Shown: positions 1 to 9,045, counted from the first letter of the stretch. The stretch: 64,000 bases of DNA from Candidatus Binatia bacterium (GCA_022820725.1 JAJEFA010000010.1:124001-188000), one strand, 5' to 3'. Numbers and translations: made by a program. Notes: generated from the letters alone by a model not told the origin.

Positions 1-2
1 TT

Positions 3-1052
3 GTCGATGTGAGTGGGGCGCTGACCGCACACGGGTATCTCATTACGGATAAAATGCACAGCCCGATATTCTATGTTCCAAATGCAAAAGGCGCCCAGGG
101 ACTAGAGGGAGAGTTGTATAGTACTAAACCAGGTGAGCCGACACGAAAAATAACTGGTCAAACCTTTTTCCCGCCAGAAGACCTCGGGAACCAGATGTTT
201 ATGACCATGTACCGAGCCGGACAAGAGCCACTGACCCGCTGGGATCTCTTTGTTTATTCACCCGCCTTGCGGCGGGTTCGTCGTCAGCCCCAGCCACGTC
301 GAGGCGATAAATTGGCACAGGGGGCAGAGAGTTTTGACGATATCTTTGGCCGTGATCCGTGGGAGTTTTCCTGGAAGCTCATTGGCGTCGACACGCTGCA
401 GAAAACAGTCCGCTTCCCCACGACCCGGTCAACTGTCACCTTAGGAGAGGCAGACGGCACCCTCCACGATGTTCCGACTGATCAGATTAAAATGATGGGC
501 GATGACTACCCTTTTTACACCAAAGAGGGGGGTATTGATTGTTGGGTAGTAGAAGCTTCAGTCGAAGAAGAATGGCTGCCCGGATATTATGCGCCAAAGA
601 TTATCTATTGGCTGGATAAGCATTATTTTTATCCGTTGCGGATAGAGCAGTACGGCCAGGATGGCAATCTGATTTTCATCGAAACCCGCATCGCGACCTA
701 CCGGAATCCCAACATGGGAGACAAAGGCTACGGCCTATTGTTTAACCATTACTGGGATGTCACGCTCGATTACATGCGCTACAGCGTGCATGATACCCAC
801 CATCTCAAAGAATGGTCGGCTGAAGACCAGGAAGTTTTCTTTAGTCCTGGGGTGCTCCCCCGCGTGTGGTATTTTGCCCAGCTTAAAAGTCAATCCGAAG
901 TACTGACCCCGGAGCAGTATTTCCTGCGTCCAACCCTGGACCGGGAGAAATTTCCTCAGCACCGCAAGATAGAACTCTCGGCCGACATTGAAGAGAAAAT
1001 CCGCGCCCAAGAGGAAGCCGGACATCTGGTGTTCATAGAGGAAGAGGACTGA
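3..1052 (+). CDS. DUF1329 family protein, 5' end outside window
   Basis: The frame is open to the left edge, so the N-terminus, including any signal peptide, lies outside the window; the GTG at 9 is only the first in-window start codon. The protein matches the DUF1329 family (PF07044): a block near residues 75-125 reads YSPALRRVRR, then ESFDDIFGRD and WEFSWKLIG, which is typical of the family. These proteins are exported, have a LolA-like beta-sheet fold, and are often found beside RND exporters or DUF1302 proteins in degraders of hydrophobic compounds. The molecular function is unknown. The C-terminus ends in an acidic tail (IEEED). The next gene is convergent, so nothing downstream informs its role. 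Confidence 0.8.
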   Translation, partial: VDVSGALTAHGYLITDKMHSPIFYVPNAKGAQGLEGELYSTKPGEPTRKITGQTFFPPEDLGNQMFMTMYRAGQEPLTRWDLFVYSPALRRVRRQPQPRRGDKLAQGAESFDDIFGRDPWEFSWKLIGVDTLQKTVRFPTTRSTVTLGEADGTLHDVPTDQIKMMGDDYPFYTKEGGIDCWVVEASVEEEWLPGYYAPKIIYWLDKHYFYPLRIEQYGQDGNLIFIETRIATYRNPNMGDKGYGLLFNHYWDVTLDYMRYSVHDTHHLKEWSAEDQEVFFSPGVLPRVWYFAQLKSQSEVLTPEQYFLRPTLDREKFPQHRKIELSADIEEKIRAQEEAGHLVFIEEED

Positions 1053-1092
1053 GGCAGACGCTACCCCCTGGATGCCGGTGACCCCAGAGACC

Positions 1093-1128
1093 CAACAGAC
1101 TCAAAGGACTCAACAGACTCAAAGGACT
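1093..1128. repeat. Two perfect tandem copies of an 18-bp unit
   Basis: The unit CAACAGACTCAAAGGACT occurs twice without a mismatch in the gap between two convergent genes. The gap codes for nothing visible. A related string, GACTCAAAGG, recurs just upstream of the gene at 39987, so the unit may belong to a family of short genomic repeats. Confidence 0.8.
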
Positions 1129-1152
1129 CTTCCCATCCTCCAACCTCTGGAT

Positions 1153-1169
1153 GCCGGATCAAGTCCGGC
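1153..1169. repeat. REP-like palindrome
   Basis: GCCGGA-TCAAG-TCCGGC forms a 6-bp perfect inverted repeat with a 5-nt loop, inside the longer phrase TGGATGCCGGATCAAGTCC. A partial copy of the same phrase (GGATGCCGG) lies at about 1070. Palindromes of this wording are scattered through many proteobacterial genomes as repetitive extragenic elements. It sits between two converging genes, where it could also act as a weak transcript end. Confidence 0.6.
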
Positions 1170-1213
1170 ATGACGACAGCACAACAGCATACCGCCTCGT
1201 AGTCCCCTCGCGT

Positions 1214-2221
1214 CTACCGCAACGCCACCGCCTTATCCCGCAGGCGCGGCAGCGAGAACCACAGGTCGTTACACAGTTCCATCTCCTCTTCGTCGAGGCT
1301 CATCTCGACCGCCGGCAGGGATTGTTCGAGTTGTTCGACCGAGGTCGCGCCGACAATCGGCGAGGTGACTTCGGGCTGTGCGAGCACCCAGGCGACCGCC
1401 ACTTGAGCCAGGGGTTTATTGCGCGCGGCAAAAAACTCTTTGAGATGCTCGACCGCGGCAAACTGGGCTTCCTGCCAGTAGCGCCGACGGTACGTTTCCC
1501 CGGCTCTGCCACTCAAGGCAAAGCGCGTCTCCGCGGCCGGTTCCGCACCGGCCTTGTGCTTGCCGGTCAGAAACCCGCCGGCGAGCGGATTGTACGGAAT
1601 CATGCCAATACCCTGTTCGCGGCACAGGGGAAAGAGTTCGTGCTCGATTTCACGGAACAGCATATTGTAGCGCGGCTGAACACAGTCGAAGCGCGCCAGA
1701 CCGAGCTTGTCGCTCTGCCACAGGGCCAAGGCCAGACGCCAGGCCTGGAAATTTGAGCAGCCGATATAACGCACCTTGCCCTGATGGACCAGGTCGTCGA
1801 GGGCTTGTAAGGTTTCCTCGATCGGCGTTTTCGGATCGGGCGCGTGGACTTGATACAGGTCGATATAGTCCGTCTGCAAGCGCTTGAGACTCGCCTCAAC
1901 TGCGGCGCAGATATGCTTGCGCGAAAGGCCCCGGTCGTTCGGTCTGTCACCCATCGCCCCCCAGCACTTGGTGGCCAGGACGATGTCCTCGCGCCGGCCT
2001 TTGAGCCATTTGCCGACAATCTCCTCGGTGCGGCCCGCGGTTTCGACGCCACCACCGGCCGGATACACGTCCGCGCTATCAAAGAAATCCACACCGTTCT
2101 CGAATGCGGTGTCCATAATGGCGAAACTCTGCGTTTCTTCGCATTGACGCCCGAAGGTCATTGTGCCCAGGCAGATCTCGGAAACGTTCAGGCCGGTTCG
2201 CCCCATTCGCTTTGTCTTCAT
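1214..2221 (-). CDS. Aldo/keto reductase
   Basis: This 335-residue protein is a full-length soluble aldo/keto reductase that would reduce aldehydes or ketones with NADPH. The catalytic tetrad is visible: Asp48 and Tyr53 in FFDSADVYP, Lys85 in LATKCWG and His126 in YQVHAPD. The C-terminal segment has the usual IVGATSVEQLEQS cofactor-phosphate region. The ATG start gives the standard MKTKRMGRTGLNVSEICLGT opening of the family. It is divergent from the aminotransferase at 2339, sharing a 117-bp gap that must hold both promoters. The substrate cannot be told from sequence. Confidence 0.93.
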   Translation of the reverse strand: MKTKRMGRTGLNVSEICLGTMTFGRQCEETQSFAIMDTAFENGVDFFDSADVYPAGGGVETAGRTEEIVGKWLKGRREDIVLATKCWGAMGDRPNDRGLSRKHICAAVEASLKRLQTDYIDLYQVHAPDPKTPIEETLQALDDLVHQGKVRYIGCSNFQAWRLALALWQSDKLGLARFDCVQPRYNMLFREIEHELFPLCREQGIGMIPYNPLAGGFLTGKHKAGAEPAAETRFALSGRAGETYRRRYWQEAQFAAVEHLKEFFAARNKPLAQVAVAWVLAQPEVTSPIVGATSVEQLEQSLPAVEMSLDEEEMELCNDLWFSLPRLRDKAVALR

Positions 2222-2338
2222 CCTTCCTCCTTTATTCCATGTCTCACCAGCAGGGTATCAGTCTGGGATTTTCCGCGCGACTCGTATATGATCGCATCCG
2301 TAGCGTAGCGCAAGGGCTTACAGCGAAAGGAGAGCGGT

Positions 2339-3775
2339 ATGGCACGGCAGGCAAAAACGCAGGGGAAGGTCGTTCCGTTACGGCCACGCAGGAAACCGTC
2401 TTCAGTGGCACTACCTCCACAACAGGCAAGAGCACTGCGCAAGCAGGATGCGGCCCACCTCGTCCACGGCTTCGTGCCGCTCGGCTTGCAGCAGAACAAG
2501 GGGGTGCCCGTTTTTGTCAAGGGTCAAGGCATCTATCTCTGGGATACGGAAGGCAAGAAGTATATCGACGGTCTCGCCTCCCTGTGGAATGTGCATATCG
2601 GACACGGCCGCAAAGAAATCAACCGCGCCGTGGCCGAGCAGATGAACAAGCTGGCCTTTGCGCCCACGCTGATCGGCCCGACCTCGGTCCCGACCGTGCA
2701 ACTGGCGGCCAAGCTGGCCAAGATCGCGCCCAAGGGCCTGAGCCGGGTGATCCTGACCTCAGGCGGCTCGGAGTCAAACGAATCGATGATTCGTCTGGTC
2801 CGCGCCTATTGGAAAGCCAAAGGGAAGCCCAAGAAGACGAAGTTCGTCACCCTGGAACAGGCCTATCACGGCACCTCAAGCGGGGCCGCGTCGCTGACCG
2901 GTATTCCACTTTTTAATAATCAGGTCGATCCCGGCCTGCCCGGCGTCATCCACATGCCCCGCCCGTATACCTATCGCGAGAACAACGGCGCGGAGGAGCT
3001 CGAAAAAATCATTAAGCGCGAAGGAGCGGGGACGATCGGGGCTTTTGTGGCCGAGCCGATTCAGGGCGTTGGCGGCGTGATTGTTCCGCCCGACGGCTGG
3101 TGGCCCAAGATTCGGGAGATCTGCACGCGCCATAATATCCTCATGGTGTGTGACGAAGTGATTACCGGCTTTGGCCGCACCGGCACCATGTTTGCTTCGA
3201 CCGGTTTTGGCGTTGTGCCCGATATTCTGGTTTCGGCCAAAGGCGTTACCAGCGGTTATCTGCCGCTGGGCGTGGTCCTGTTCAAAGAGGAAATCTTCCA
3301 GACCTTTTTGGAGACGGGTGATGATTACGCCTTCTGGCACGGCTATACCTATACAGGCCATCCGACCGTGTGCGCCGCAGCCCTGGCCAATCTCGAAATC
3401 ATCGAAAAGGAGAAACTCGTCCAGAACGCCCGCACCCAGGGCCGCTATTTACAGAAACGCCTGGCCGCCCTGCACGAGCTGCCCATCGTGGGTGATACGC
3501 GCGGCAAGGGCCTGATCGCCGCGGTTGAACTGGTCAGGGATAAGGCCACCAAGGAAATGTTCCCGGCCGAGCTGCGCATTGCACAACAGGTCTGGGAAAA
3601 AGCCTTGGATAACGGCTTGATCACCCGCGTGGCCGGCGCGAACAGTATTGCGCTCTGCCCGCCCTTAATCATCACCCGAGAGCAGATTGACGAGATGGTA
3701 GATACGCTTGGCAGGGCGATTCGAGAAGTGGCGGAGAAGCTTGACGGCGAGTGGCAGCGGGCCAGCGGTAAATAG
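2339..3775 (+). CDS. Class III aminotransferase (omega-amino acid:pyruvate type)
   Basis: A PLP-dependent class III (fold type I) aminotransferase of 478 residues. The Schiff-base lysine is Lys301 in LVSAKGVTSGYLPLG, the phosphate-binding stretch is TSGGSESNES, and the aspartate that contacts the PLP ring is in VCDEVITGFGRTG. The overall pattern (LWNVHIGHGR near the N-terminus, EPIQGVGGVI in the middle) resembles omega-amino acid:pyruvate and beta-alanine or putrescine aminotransferases rather than ornithine or GABA enzymes. The first 45 residues are basic and probably flexible. The start is supported by AAGGAG seven bases upstream. The amino donor is not determined by sequence alone. Confidence 0.92.
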   Translation: MARQAKTQGKVVPLRPRRKPSSVALPPQQARALRKQDAAHLVHGFVPLGLQQNKGVPVFVKGQGIYLWDTEGKKYIDGLASLWNVHIGHGRKEINRAVAEQMNKLAFAPTLIGPTSVPTVQLAAKLAKIAPKGLSRVILTSGGSESNESMIRLVRAYWKAKGKPKKTKFVTLEQAYHGTSSGAASLTGIPLFNNQVDPGLPGVIHMPRPYTYRENNGAEELEKIIKREGAGTIGAFVAEPIQGVGGVIVPPDGWWPKIREICTRHNILMVCDEVITGFGRTGTMFASTGFGVVPDILVSAKGVTSGYLPLGVVLFKEEIFQTFLETGDDYAFWHGYTYTGHPTVCAAALANLEIIEKEKLVQNARTQGRYLQKRLAALHELPIVGDTRGKGLIAAVELVRDKATKEMFPAELRIAQQVWEKALDNGLITRVAGANSIALCPPLIITREQIDEMVDTLGRAIREVAEKLDGEWQRASGK

Positions 3776-3863
3776 CGGACGAGCCACATCAAAAAATTGA
3801 CAGGGGCGGCACCGCGAGCTGCCCCTGTCTCTGCCCGCATCCTCCGTAGCTCGGAGACAGTTC

Positions 3864-5099
3864 GTGCAGCGTATCCGTCCTGCGTTTCTCGTCGCATGCT
3901 TGCTCACGAGCTTGCCCGCCCAGCTCTGGGCGGAAGCCACACCTGCCCGGCCCGGCGTGATTGTCCTTGAGGGACGCGACCTGCCCTTCTTATATCAACA
4001 GTCTCTCCCGCGGATTCAGATATTCGCCTTCCATTCTACGGCCCTCACACCCATCCCCTTCCAGATCGACGCCCGCGACCGACGCGGCCGATGGGTCATC
4101 AAGGCCGGTCCCCGTCCCAGCCAAGACGACCAGCCGGGGCGGTTTGATCCAAACGATGCGATTATTTTTTTAAGACGGGATATGGGAGAGCGTGCCCCTG
4201 CGGCAACGTTTCCGGCGGGAAGGTGGCATGAGGTTCGTCTCGGCTCTGACGAGACTCCACTTGGCTTTGTCTATATTCGGGTGGGAGTAAAATCGGCCCA
4301 GCCTACCCGGCCCGGCCTAGTTCGCTACGACCCCCAACAGGATCACGTCTATGCCGAAGGCTATAGTGTGGCTTTTGACACGCCGCTGCCCAGCCACCTC
4401 GCCTTTGTGGACTCACCGGGCGATCTGGGCCAGAATCTTATCTCGCATATTGGCGTTGATGCCGAGGTCGACTTTCTGGGCGGGCTGCTGAATATCCGGC
4501 GGACCGACAAAGACCTGCACGCCCGTCTATACGGCCATACCCAGGGCCCGGTCCGGGTGATTCGCCGCGCGCGTTATTGGTTTCCCCTGCCCTTTGGCCT
4601 CCGCGCCAGGGGACGGATTGATCTCATCTTTTATCCGGACTTTGTCGAGGGCACGGCCCTGGTCAAGCTCAAGATTCCACCGCGTTTTATTTTGGCCGAC
4701 GGCGAGGTCAGCACCTATTTCAATTTTCTCGATTTCGGTCAGGCTCGGTTGTTACAGGCAGACAGGACGCCCGTGGGGGAAAAACAGTCTCCGCGCTGGG
4801 CGGCCTTACGGCTCCCCACGGGCCAGACGCTCCTACTGGTCATGCGGCTCGAAGGCGGGCTCCAACAGCTTGCGCAACGGACGTATTTTTCCAACGCTGG
4901 ACCGCCGCACAGCGGGCAGCCGTCTTTTGGGTTTCATTTTTCCAATATCGCGCGGCTGGCCGCGGGTAGATATAGACTCTCAGCCTTTGGCGTACTGCTG
5001 GAGACGACCGACCCGAAGGTTATCCGGTCCACCGCCACCTTTTTCCTGTCACCTCCGCGCGTAAGCGTGACACCAGTAGGCAGAACTGGACACGAGTAG
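3864..5099 (+). CDS. Secreted protein of unknown function
   Basis: The GTG start with GGAG eight bases upstream gives a clear Sec signal peptide: a basic MQRIR start, a hydrophobic core, and a likely cleavage after LWA near residue 23. The mature part (about 388 residues) is rich in beta-prone sequence and has no motif that I recognise. It contains ALTPIPFQIDARDRRGRW near residue 55, and FDPNDAIIFLRRDMGER, which looks like a conserved core. No membrane helix follows the signal, so the product is probably periplasmic or surface-exposed. It lies 88 bp after the aminotransferase on the same strand but looks functionally unrelated. Confidence 0.75.
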   Translation: MQRIRPAFLVACLLTSLPAQLWAEATPARPGVIVLEGRDLPFLYQQSLPRIQIFAFHSTALTPIPFQIDARDRRGRWVIKAGPRPSQDDQPGRFDPNDAIIFLRRDMGERAPAATFPAGRWHEVRLGSDETPLGFVYIRVGVKSAQPTRPGLVRYDPQQDHVYAEGYSVAFDTPLPSHLAFVDSPGDLGQNLISHIGVDAEVDFLGGLLNIRRTDKDLHARLYGHTQGPVRVIRRARYWFPLPFGLRARGRIDLIFYPDFVEGTALVKLKIPPRFILADGEVSTYFNFLDFGQARLLQADRTPVGEKQSPRWAALRLPTGQTLLLVMRLEGGLQQLAQRTYFSNAGPPHSGQPSFGFHFSNIARLAAGRYRLSAFGVLLETTDPKVIRSTATFFLSPPRVSVTPVGRTGHE

Positions 5100-5403
5100 G
5101 CATGCGTTATGAAGGTAGACGGGACATCTTGGTTTGTAGTATCAGGAGTTGCCGCGTAGGACTCAGTAACCGCAATCCCCACCCCCCCATGCCTACCTAT
5201 CTGTCAGCATATCGCAGTAATTAGAGTTCCAACAGTTTTGCGCTCATTCCCACACGTCCCCGTGCAGGTCGTGCATTCAATTCGAACAGACCGCGACCGA
5301 CGCTGGCACACGATCGGTCAGGATATCCCATTCACTGCTACACCTATGTCCGAGGCTCGATTCGCTGTATCATACACAGTGGCGAGCGCTTTCAGTCGCT
5401 GTC
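5100..5403. other. Intergenic gap with no recognised feature
   Basis: About 300 bp between two converging genes. I see no open frame with a ribosome-binding site, no RNA gene and no T-tailed terminator hairpin. Composition is more AT-rich than the flanking plus-strand gene, matching the change into the following minus-strand trio. Confidence 0.5.
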
Positions 5404-6159
5404 TTAAAATATAGCGTCGCAAATCGCCTCACCGCATTCGATGAGATCCTCCCTAGCACGTTCCCACATCCACTCCTCGTCAGCGATATCTTGCTCTACC
5501 GTCTTACCCGACAAGTATTCCATGAAGGTGTACCCACTTTGATTTTCTTTCAAGGCCGCATCCGCTTTTTCCGAGTATCTCCTGTTACAATTCTTCCATT
5601 GGGTTTCATATCGTGAGAGATCTTTCTCTGGGTATATCTCTCTGTAATTCGTATACGCATACGGGGGAGAATACAGCGGCTTTATCTTCTCCTTGCATGC
5701 TGTCCGGGCCTTTTCAGCCGCCCGGGCCTTTTCAGCCGCCTGACGCCGGGCCTTTTCAGCCGCCTGACGCCGGGCCCTTTCAGCCGCCCGGGCAGGGTAT
5801 TCCTCTGCGGCGTTCAGTATCTCTAATGCACTACGATAATGTTCAGCTTCTCTCCCCGAGGCGACGACATATTTTTTCAGCAGCACTTGCCCTTTCTCGA
5901 TGCTCGGTACGGTATCTGTTGCGACTCCATTTTCCACTAGTGCTTTACCGTAGAAATAGAAAAACTCAGTCGGCGGCGTAACATTCAACGCTTCAATTTT
6001 CTGAAAGGCATTGATAGCGGCTTGTCGGTCCTGTTTCTGGAGGGCGGTCGTTGCGGCCGACAGATATTGATCGGCCAGAATATCGGGCGGTAATTCTTGC
6101 GCGACTGGAACACCTCTACTCAGCAGGATAAATGCAAAGACGACCAGTGTCTTTTTCAT
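5404..6159 (-). CDS. Secreted repeat/helical protein of unknown function
   Basis: The best start is the ATG at 6159, because GGAGGG ends exactly seven bases before it; two ATGs further upstream lie on top of that site. The product starts with a Sec signal peptide (MKKTLVVFAFILLSRG, cleavage near VAQ). Residues about 25-120 look like TPR-type helices (YLSAATTALQKQDRQAAINAF). Next comes a charged segment built from AEKARRQA repeats, likely a helical linker or coiled coil, then a Cys-containing C-terminal domain of about 100 residues that I do not recognise. It follows the VWA gene by 19 bp and is probably co-transcribed with it. Confidence 0.75.
   Translation of the reverse strand: MKKTLVVFAFILLSRGVPVAQELPPDILADQYLSAATTALQKQDRQAAINAFQKIEALNVTPPTEFFYFYGKALVENGVATDTVPSIEKGQVLLKKYVVASGREAEHYRSALEILNAAEEYPARAAERARRQAAEKARRQAAEKARAAEKARTACKEKIKPLYSPPYAYTNYREIYPEKDLSRYETQWKNCNRRYSEKADAALKENQSGYTFMEYLSGKTVEQDIADEEWMWERAREDLIECGEAICDAIF
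5735..5782. repeat. 24-bp in-gene tandem repeat
   Basis: Two adjacent 24-bp units, one mismatch apart, encode the repeated octapeptide of the Ala/Glu/Lys/Arg-rich linker in the minus-strand gene at 5404-6159. Shorter partial units (GCCCGGGCCTTTTCA) flank them on the high-coordinate and low-coordinate sides. Such repeats can change copy number by slippage and so change linker length. Confidence 0.8.
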
Positions 6160-6178
6160 GTCCATTCCCTCCATACGA

Positions 6179-7330
6179 TCACCGAAATTTCCCCATCATG
6201 TCCAACATCTTCATCAAGTCCACCGCGTCCGAGAACACTTTTGAGAGGTTTTTGCTGCTGGCACTGTGGTAGTTCCCGCCCGATTGCGTCGCAATGTGAT
6301 GGAGTTGTCGCCGCGCATCCCCTGATACCTCAAGCCCGACGGTTTCATGACGGTACAACAGATTGTTGTGCTTTAAACCCTGCAAGACGGTGTTCAGATT
6401 ACCGCAGTCATCGTCCCCGTCGGCCAGGAGTAAAATCATCTGGGTTCGGCTCGTGGCGGATTTGTGCTGCTTCATGAATCGGTTGGTCGCCTCAAGGGCC
6501 GTGGCCAAGGGGGTGCCGCCTACGGCGGATAATCCGTTGACAAAGGTCACCAGCTCGCTTTCTTTGCGGGTAAAGCCGATGGACGCATGAATCGGCTGCT
6601 GACAATCGCCTTCAAAAGCCAGAACGGCGACCTCGGTTTGACTCCCGATGGCCTTTCGGATCGTTTCAATGGCCGCGCTTTTGGCGGACTGCAACTTGGT
6701 CCCGTCCATACTGCCGCTCACGTCTATGAGGAGCATCAAACTGCCTGACGGAGTATTGCCTGCGGGGTGTGGCGGTGGTTTGCTTGCGGGGGGCGGCGGG
6801 AGTGGTTGTGTGGACGGAGCGGCGAAGGTGTAATCAACGGACCAGTCATTAAATCGGGGCCGGTCTTCGCGAAATACGATGATGAACTTCGTGGTCTTGA
6901 GGGTTTCGCCTGGCGCCACGACCCAGGGGGTGCCGCTGCGTTGGATATGTCCCATGGTGTCGGCCCACTCCACCGGCGCGGAATAGTCTCCAGAAGGCCC
7001 ATCCCAATGGGTGCAGGGCGGCCACTCAGCGGCGATCGCAAACCGGGCAATCAAATGGTCCAAGCGTTTCCCAGTCCCGTTGTGCACTGAAAAATCGAGT
7101 TGCCAGACATCCAGCGGCTGTCCATGATTCACCTTCTTCTGCTCGTACACGTCTGCCGGATAATGACTCTCCAGGACCCGACATGTCCCCGCCTCCCGGG
7201 CCACGAGTCGCTCCGTGCCGTGCAGCACGATGCCATCAACTTCCAGGAGTTGCCGCGCGTGCCCGTACGGGGCCAGCAGGAGAAGGATCATCGTAACCGC
7301 TGCTGTCAGAGGGACATCAAACCGGAGCAT
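6179..7330 (-). CDS. Secreted VWA-domain protein
   Basis: From the ATG at 7330 the protein has a signal peptide (MLRFDVPLTAAVTMILLLLA, cleavage near GHA). An N-terminal beta-rich domain of about 180 residues follows, then a Pro-rich linker (PLPPPPASKPPPHP), then a von Willebrand factor A domain. The metal-ion-dependent adhesion site is complete: DVSGSMDG, the Thr in GGTPLATAL, and the Asp in LLADGDDD. A TTG at 7381 would give a longer product without a sensible signal peptide. VWA domains bind protein partners through a divalent metal, so this is probably a periplasmic or surface adaptor. It sits between patatin (51 bp upstream) and a secreted repeat protein (19 bp downstream), all on one strand, which suggests an operon. 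Confidence 0.85.
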   Translation of the reverse strand: MLRFDVPLTAAVTMILLLLAPYGHARQLLEVDGIVLHGTERLVAREAGTCRVLESHYPADVYEQKKVNHGQPLDVWQLDFSVHNGTGKRLDHLIARFAIAAEWPPCTHWDGPSGDYSAPVEWADTMGHIQRSGTPWVVAPGETLKTTKFIIVFREDRPRFNDWSVDYTFAAPSTQPLPPPPASKPPPHPAGNTPSGSLMLLIDVSGSMDGTKLQSAKSAAIETIRKAIGSQTEVAVLAFEGDCQQPIHASIGFTRKESELVTFVNGLSAVGGTPLATALEATNRFMKQHKSATSRTQMILLLADGDDDCGNLNTVLQGLKHNNLLYRHETVGLEVSGDARRQLHHIATQSGGNYHSASSKNLSKVFSDAVDLMKMLDMMGKFR

Positions 7331-7381
7331 GAGGAAATTTCTTTCAGGCGAACGGAAAATATTACACTCGTTCACCGCCAA

Positions 7382-8419
7382 TCACGCGGGGGATAGTGCT
7401 GTTTTGGGAGGGGATTGATCGTCTTTCTTCAGCAAATCGATCAATCTCGAAAGCTCATCCCCTTGCTCGTTAATGATCTGTTCCGCTTTTTCTTTCAGGA
7501 GCTTGATGTTGCTCTTGCTAGTCTCATCCAGATCGTCAAACCCTACGTTGAGCTTCGTGTCGAAACGGAAATATCGCTGCTGATCCCCCGTGGTAGAGTT
7601 TGGCAACAGATGGCACAGGTGATAGTCTGTGGCGTCTGAGCTGCCATCCATCATCACGCTAATGATCGGCCGAGCCCAGCTCGCGAGTCCCCAGTCCTTA
7701 GCCTCCTCGTAATAAATCTTGCGCTCCGCAATACCGGTTCCGAGTGAAACGATCACGATATCTTTGGACTCGTCCTTGAGCGAGACGGCCTCAACGTACG
7801 CGCACATGGCCGGGTTGTTGACGAAAACACCACCATCAACAAGGACGCGGCGGGTTGGTTTCTCGGCGAGACTATTGACTACGGCGGGTTCAAAATATGT
7901 CGGAGCGGCCGAGGTCGCGCGGGCCGCATCTTTAAGGTAGTGATTGCGGTCGTCATCTTTTTTTGCGTGAGATGTTTTGAAGAAATACGGCTTACGCTGT
8001 TCAATGTCGTAGCTCGTGACAACGACAGGCTTTAGACAATTCTTAAGTGTGATATCGCCAAGGTATCCATATAGGATGCCTTCCAGGGGCTTGTGATCAT
8101 ATTTCTCTTCGAGCGCGTGAGACACGCCGCCTATAACCGGGCCGAAAATCGGCGTTTTCTGCCATAAAGGGCGCTTGAAAATCTCACTCCCACGGTTCGT
8201 ATAAAGCTCAAGAAGGTTCTTGGCCAAATGTTTCGCAGACTGACCGTTTCCGTCGGGCACCGTTAAACCTGCCGCGAGAATGCCACCTGTTGATGTTCCA
8301 ACAATGAGGTCGAACATCTCAGCAATCTGCTTGCCTGTCTTTTCTTCAAGATGCTTGAGAATGACGGCAGGGATCACTCCGCGAATACCGCCCCCATCGA
8401 TTGACAATACTTTATACAT
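7382..8419 (-). CDS. Patatin-like phospholipase / acyl hydrolase
   Basis: The ATG at 8419 is fixed by a near-perfect GGAGGTGA ribosome-binding site, giving 345 residues with no signal peptide. The patatin catalytic parts are all present: the oxyanion loop DGGGIRG at 8-14, the nucleophile Ser43 in GTSTGG, and the dyad Asp196 in LVDGGVF. The family hydrolyses acyl chains from phospholipids with a Ser-Asp dyad. Cytosolic patatins of this length occur as stand-alone lipases and also as effectors of CBASS-type defence, but no cyclase gene is visible nearby. Base composition is clearly more AT-rich than in the surrounding genes, which together with an IS remnant upstream hints at horizontal transfer. 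Confidence 0.92.
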   Translation of the reverse strand: MYKVLSIDGGGIRGVIPAVILKHLEEKTGKQIAEMFDLIVGTSTGGILAAGLTVPDGNGQSAKHLAKNLLELYTNRGSEIFKRPLWQKTPIFGPVIGGVSHALEEKYDHKPLEGILYGYLGDITLKNCLKPVVVTSYDIEQRKPYFFKTSHAKKDDDRNHYLKDAARATSAAPTYFEPAVVNSLAEKPTRRVLVDGGVFVNNPAMCAYVEAVSLKDESKDIVIVSLGTGIAERKIYYEEAKDWGLASWARPIISVMMDGSSDATDYHLCHLLPNSTTGDQQRYFRFDTKLNVGFDDLDETSKSNIKLLKEKAEQIINEQGDELSRLIDLLKKDDQSPPKTALSPA

Positions 8420-8862
8420 GTTCACCTCCAATAAGCGTAGGAAAAAGTGGTAGTGTCTCAGTTTGAAAAATGCTGACCAGGCAAAACAGGGCAAATCCCC
8501 CACATCTCTGCTCGGTCATCGGGTCCTCCCCTCAGCTTCCGCGTGCGACGCGAACGCCGGCACGGAAGGCTCCTGACCGTCCGTACAACAATTACCGGCG
8601 CTCTGCACCTATCAAATGATAGAAAAATCGTGCCCCCTCCGCCCTAGACCCTCAAGGCGGAAGTGGAGCTCAACGGGCACCGCAGGCTCGCGGACGAGAG
8701 GGAATGGCTGGACGCATGTGGAGAAGCAAGAAATTCAAAGTGAGATACTACCGAAAAAGTAGCCGCTCCCCTATATTGTTAGATGAATTCTAGTGTGCTG
8801 GAACTGAAGTGCAGATCATTATAGAGTTGCCCCGAGAACTGGATGTCAGGAGGGTTTTCTGA
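8420..8862. other. Intergenic stretch with no recognised gene
   Basis: Upstream of the patatin gene lie about 440 bp that presumably hold its promoter. I see no convincing gene. One short open stretch (about 8657-8743, plus strand) has no start site or recognisable family. The stretch runs into the transposase remnant that begins at 8863, and it reads as decayed sequence. Confidence 0.4.
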
Positions 8863-8970
8863 TGGGTCGTGGCGAAACCCTTCCCATGGACGCAGTCCGC
8901 CGCCGATATTCTTGCGGCGGTCAAACGGTTCTGTCACCGGGTGGAGCACCACTTATGCCACGAACTTTAG
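8863..8970 (+). pseudogene. 3' remnant of an IS630-type transposase
   Basis: A stop-bounded frame encodes KPFPWTQSAADILAAVKRFC followed by a short tail and a stop. This resembles the extreme C-terminus of IS630-family transposases, where a K-P-F-x-W-T segment is followed by A-x-x-I-L-A and a helical tail. A TGA immediately before the fragment, and the absence of any DDE motif upstream, show that it is only a remnant. It differs from the intact IS630 element at 22 kb. Recognition is from memory of the family and rests on about 35 residues. Confidence 0.45.
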
Positions 8971-9045
8971 ATTCGGGACACTAGATTGATCATTCTTTGA
9001 ATCTCAGAAGCTCAAGGAGCAATCTTGTTCTTTCTAGATGTGTTC

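Noticed and set aside
7382..8419. CBASS operon around the patatin gene
   Set aside because: No CD-NTase cyclase or ancillary Cap genes are visible on either side; only the patatin fold is shared.
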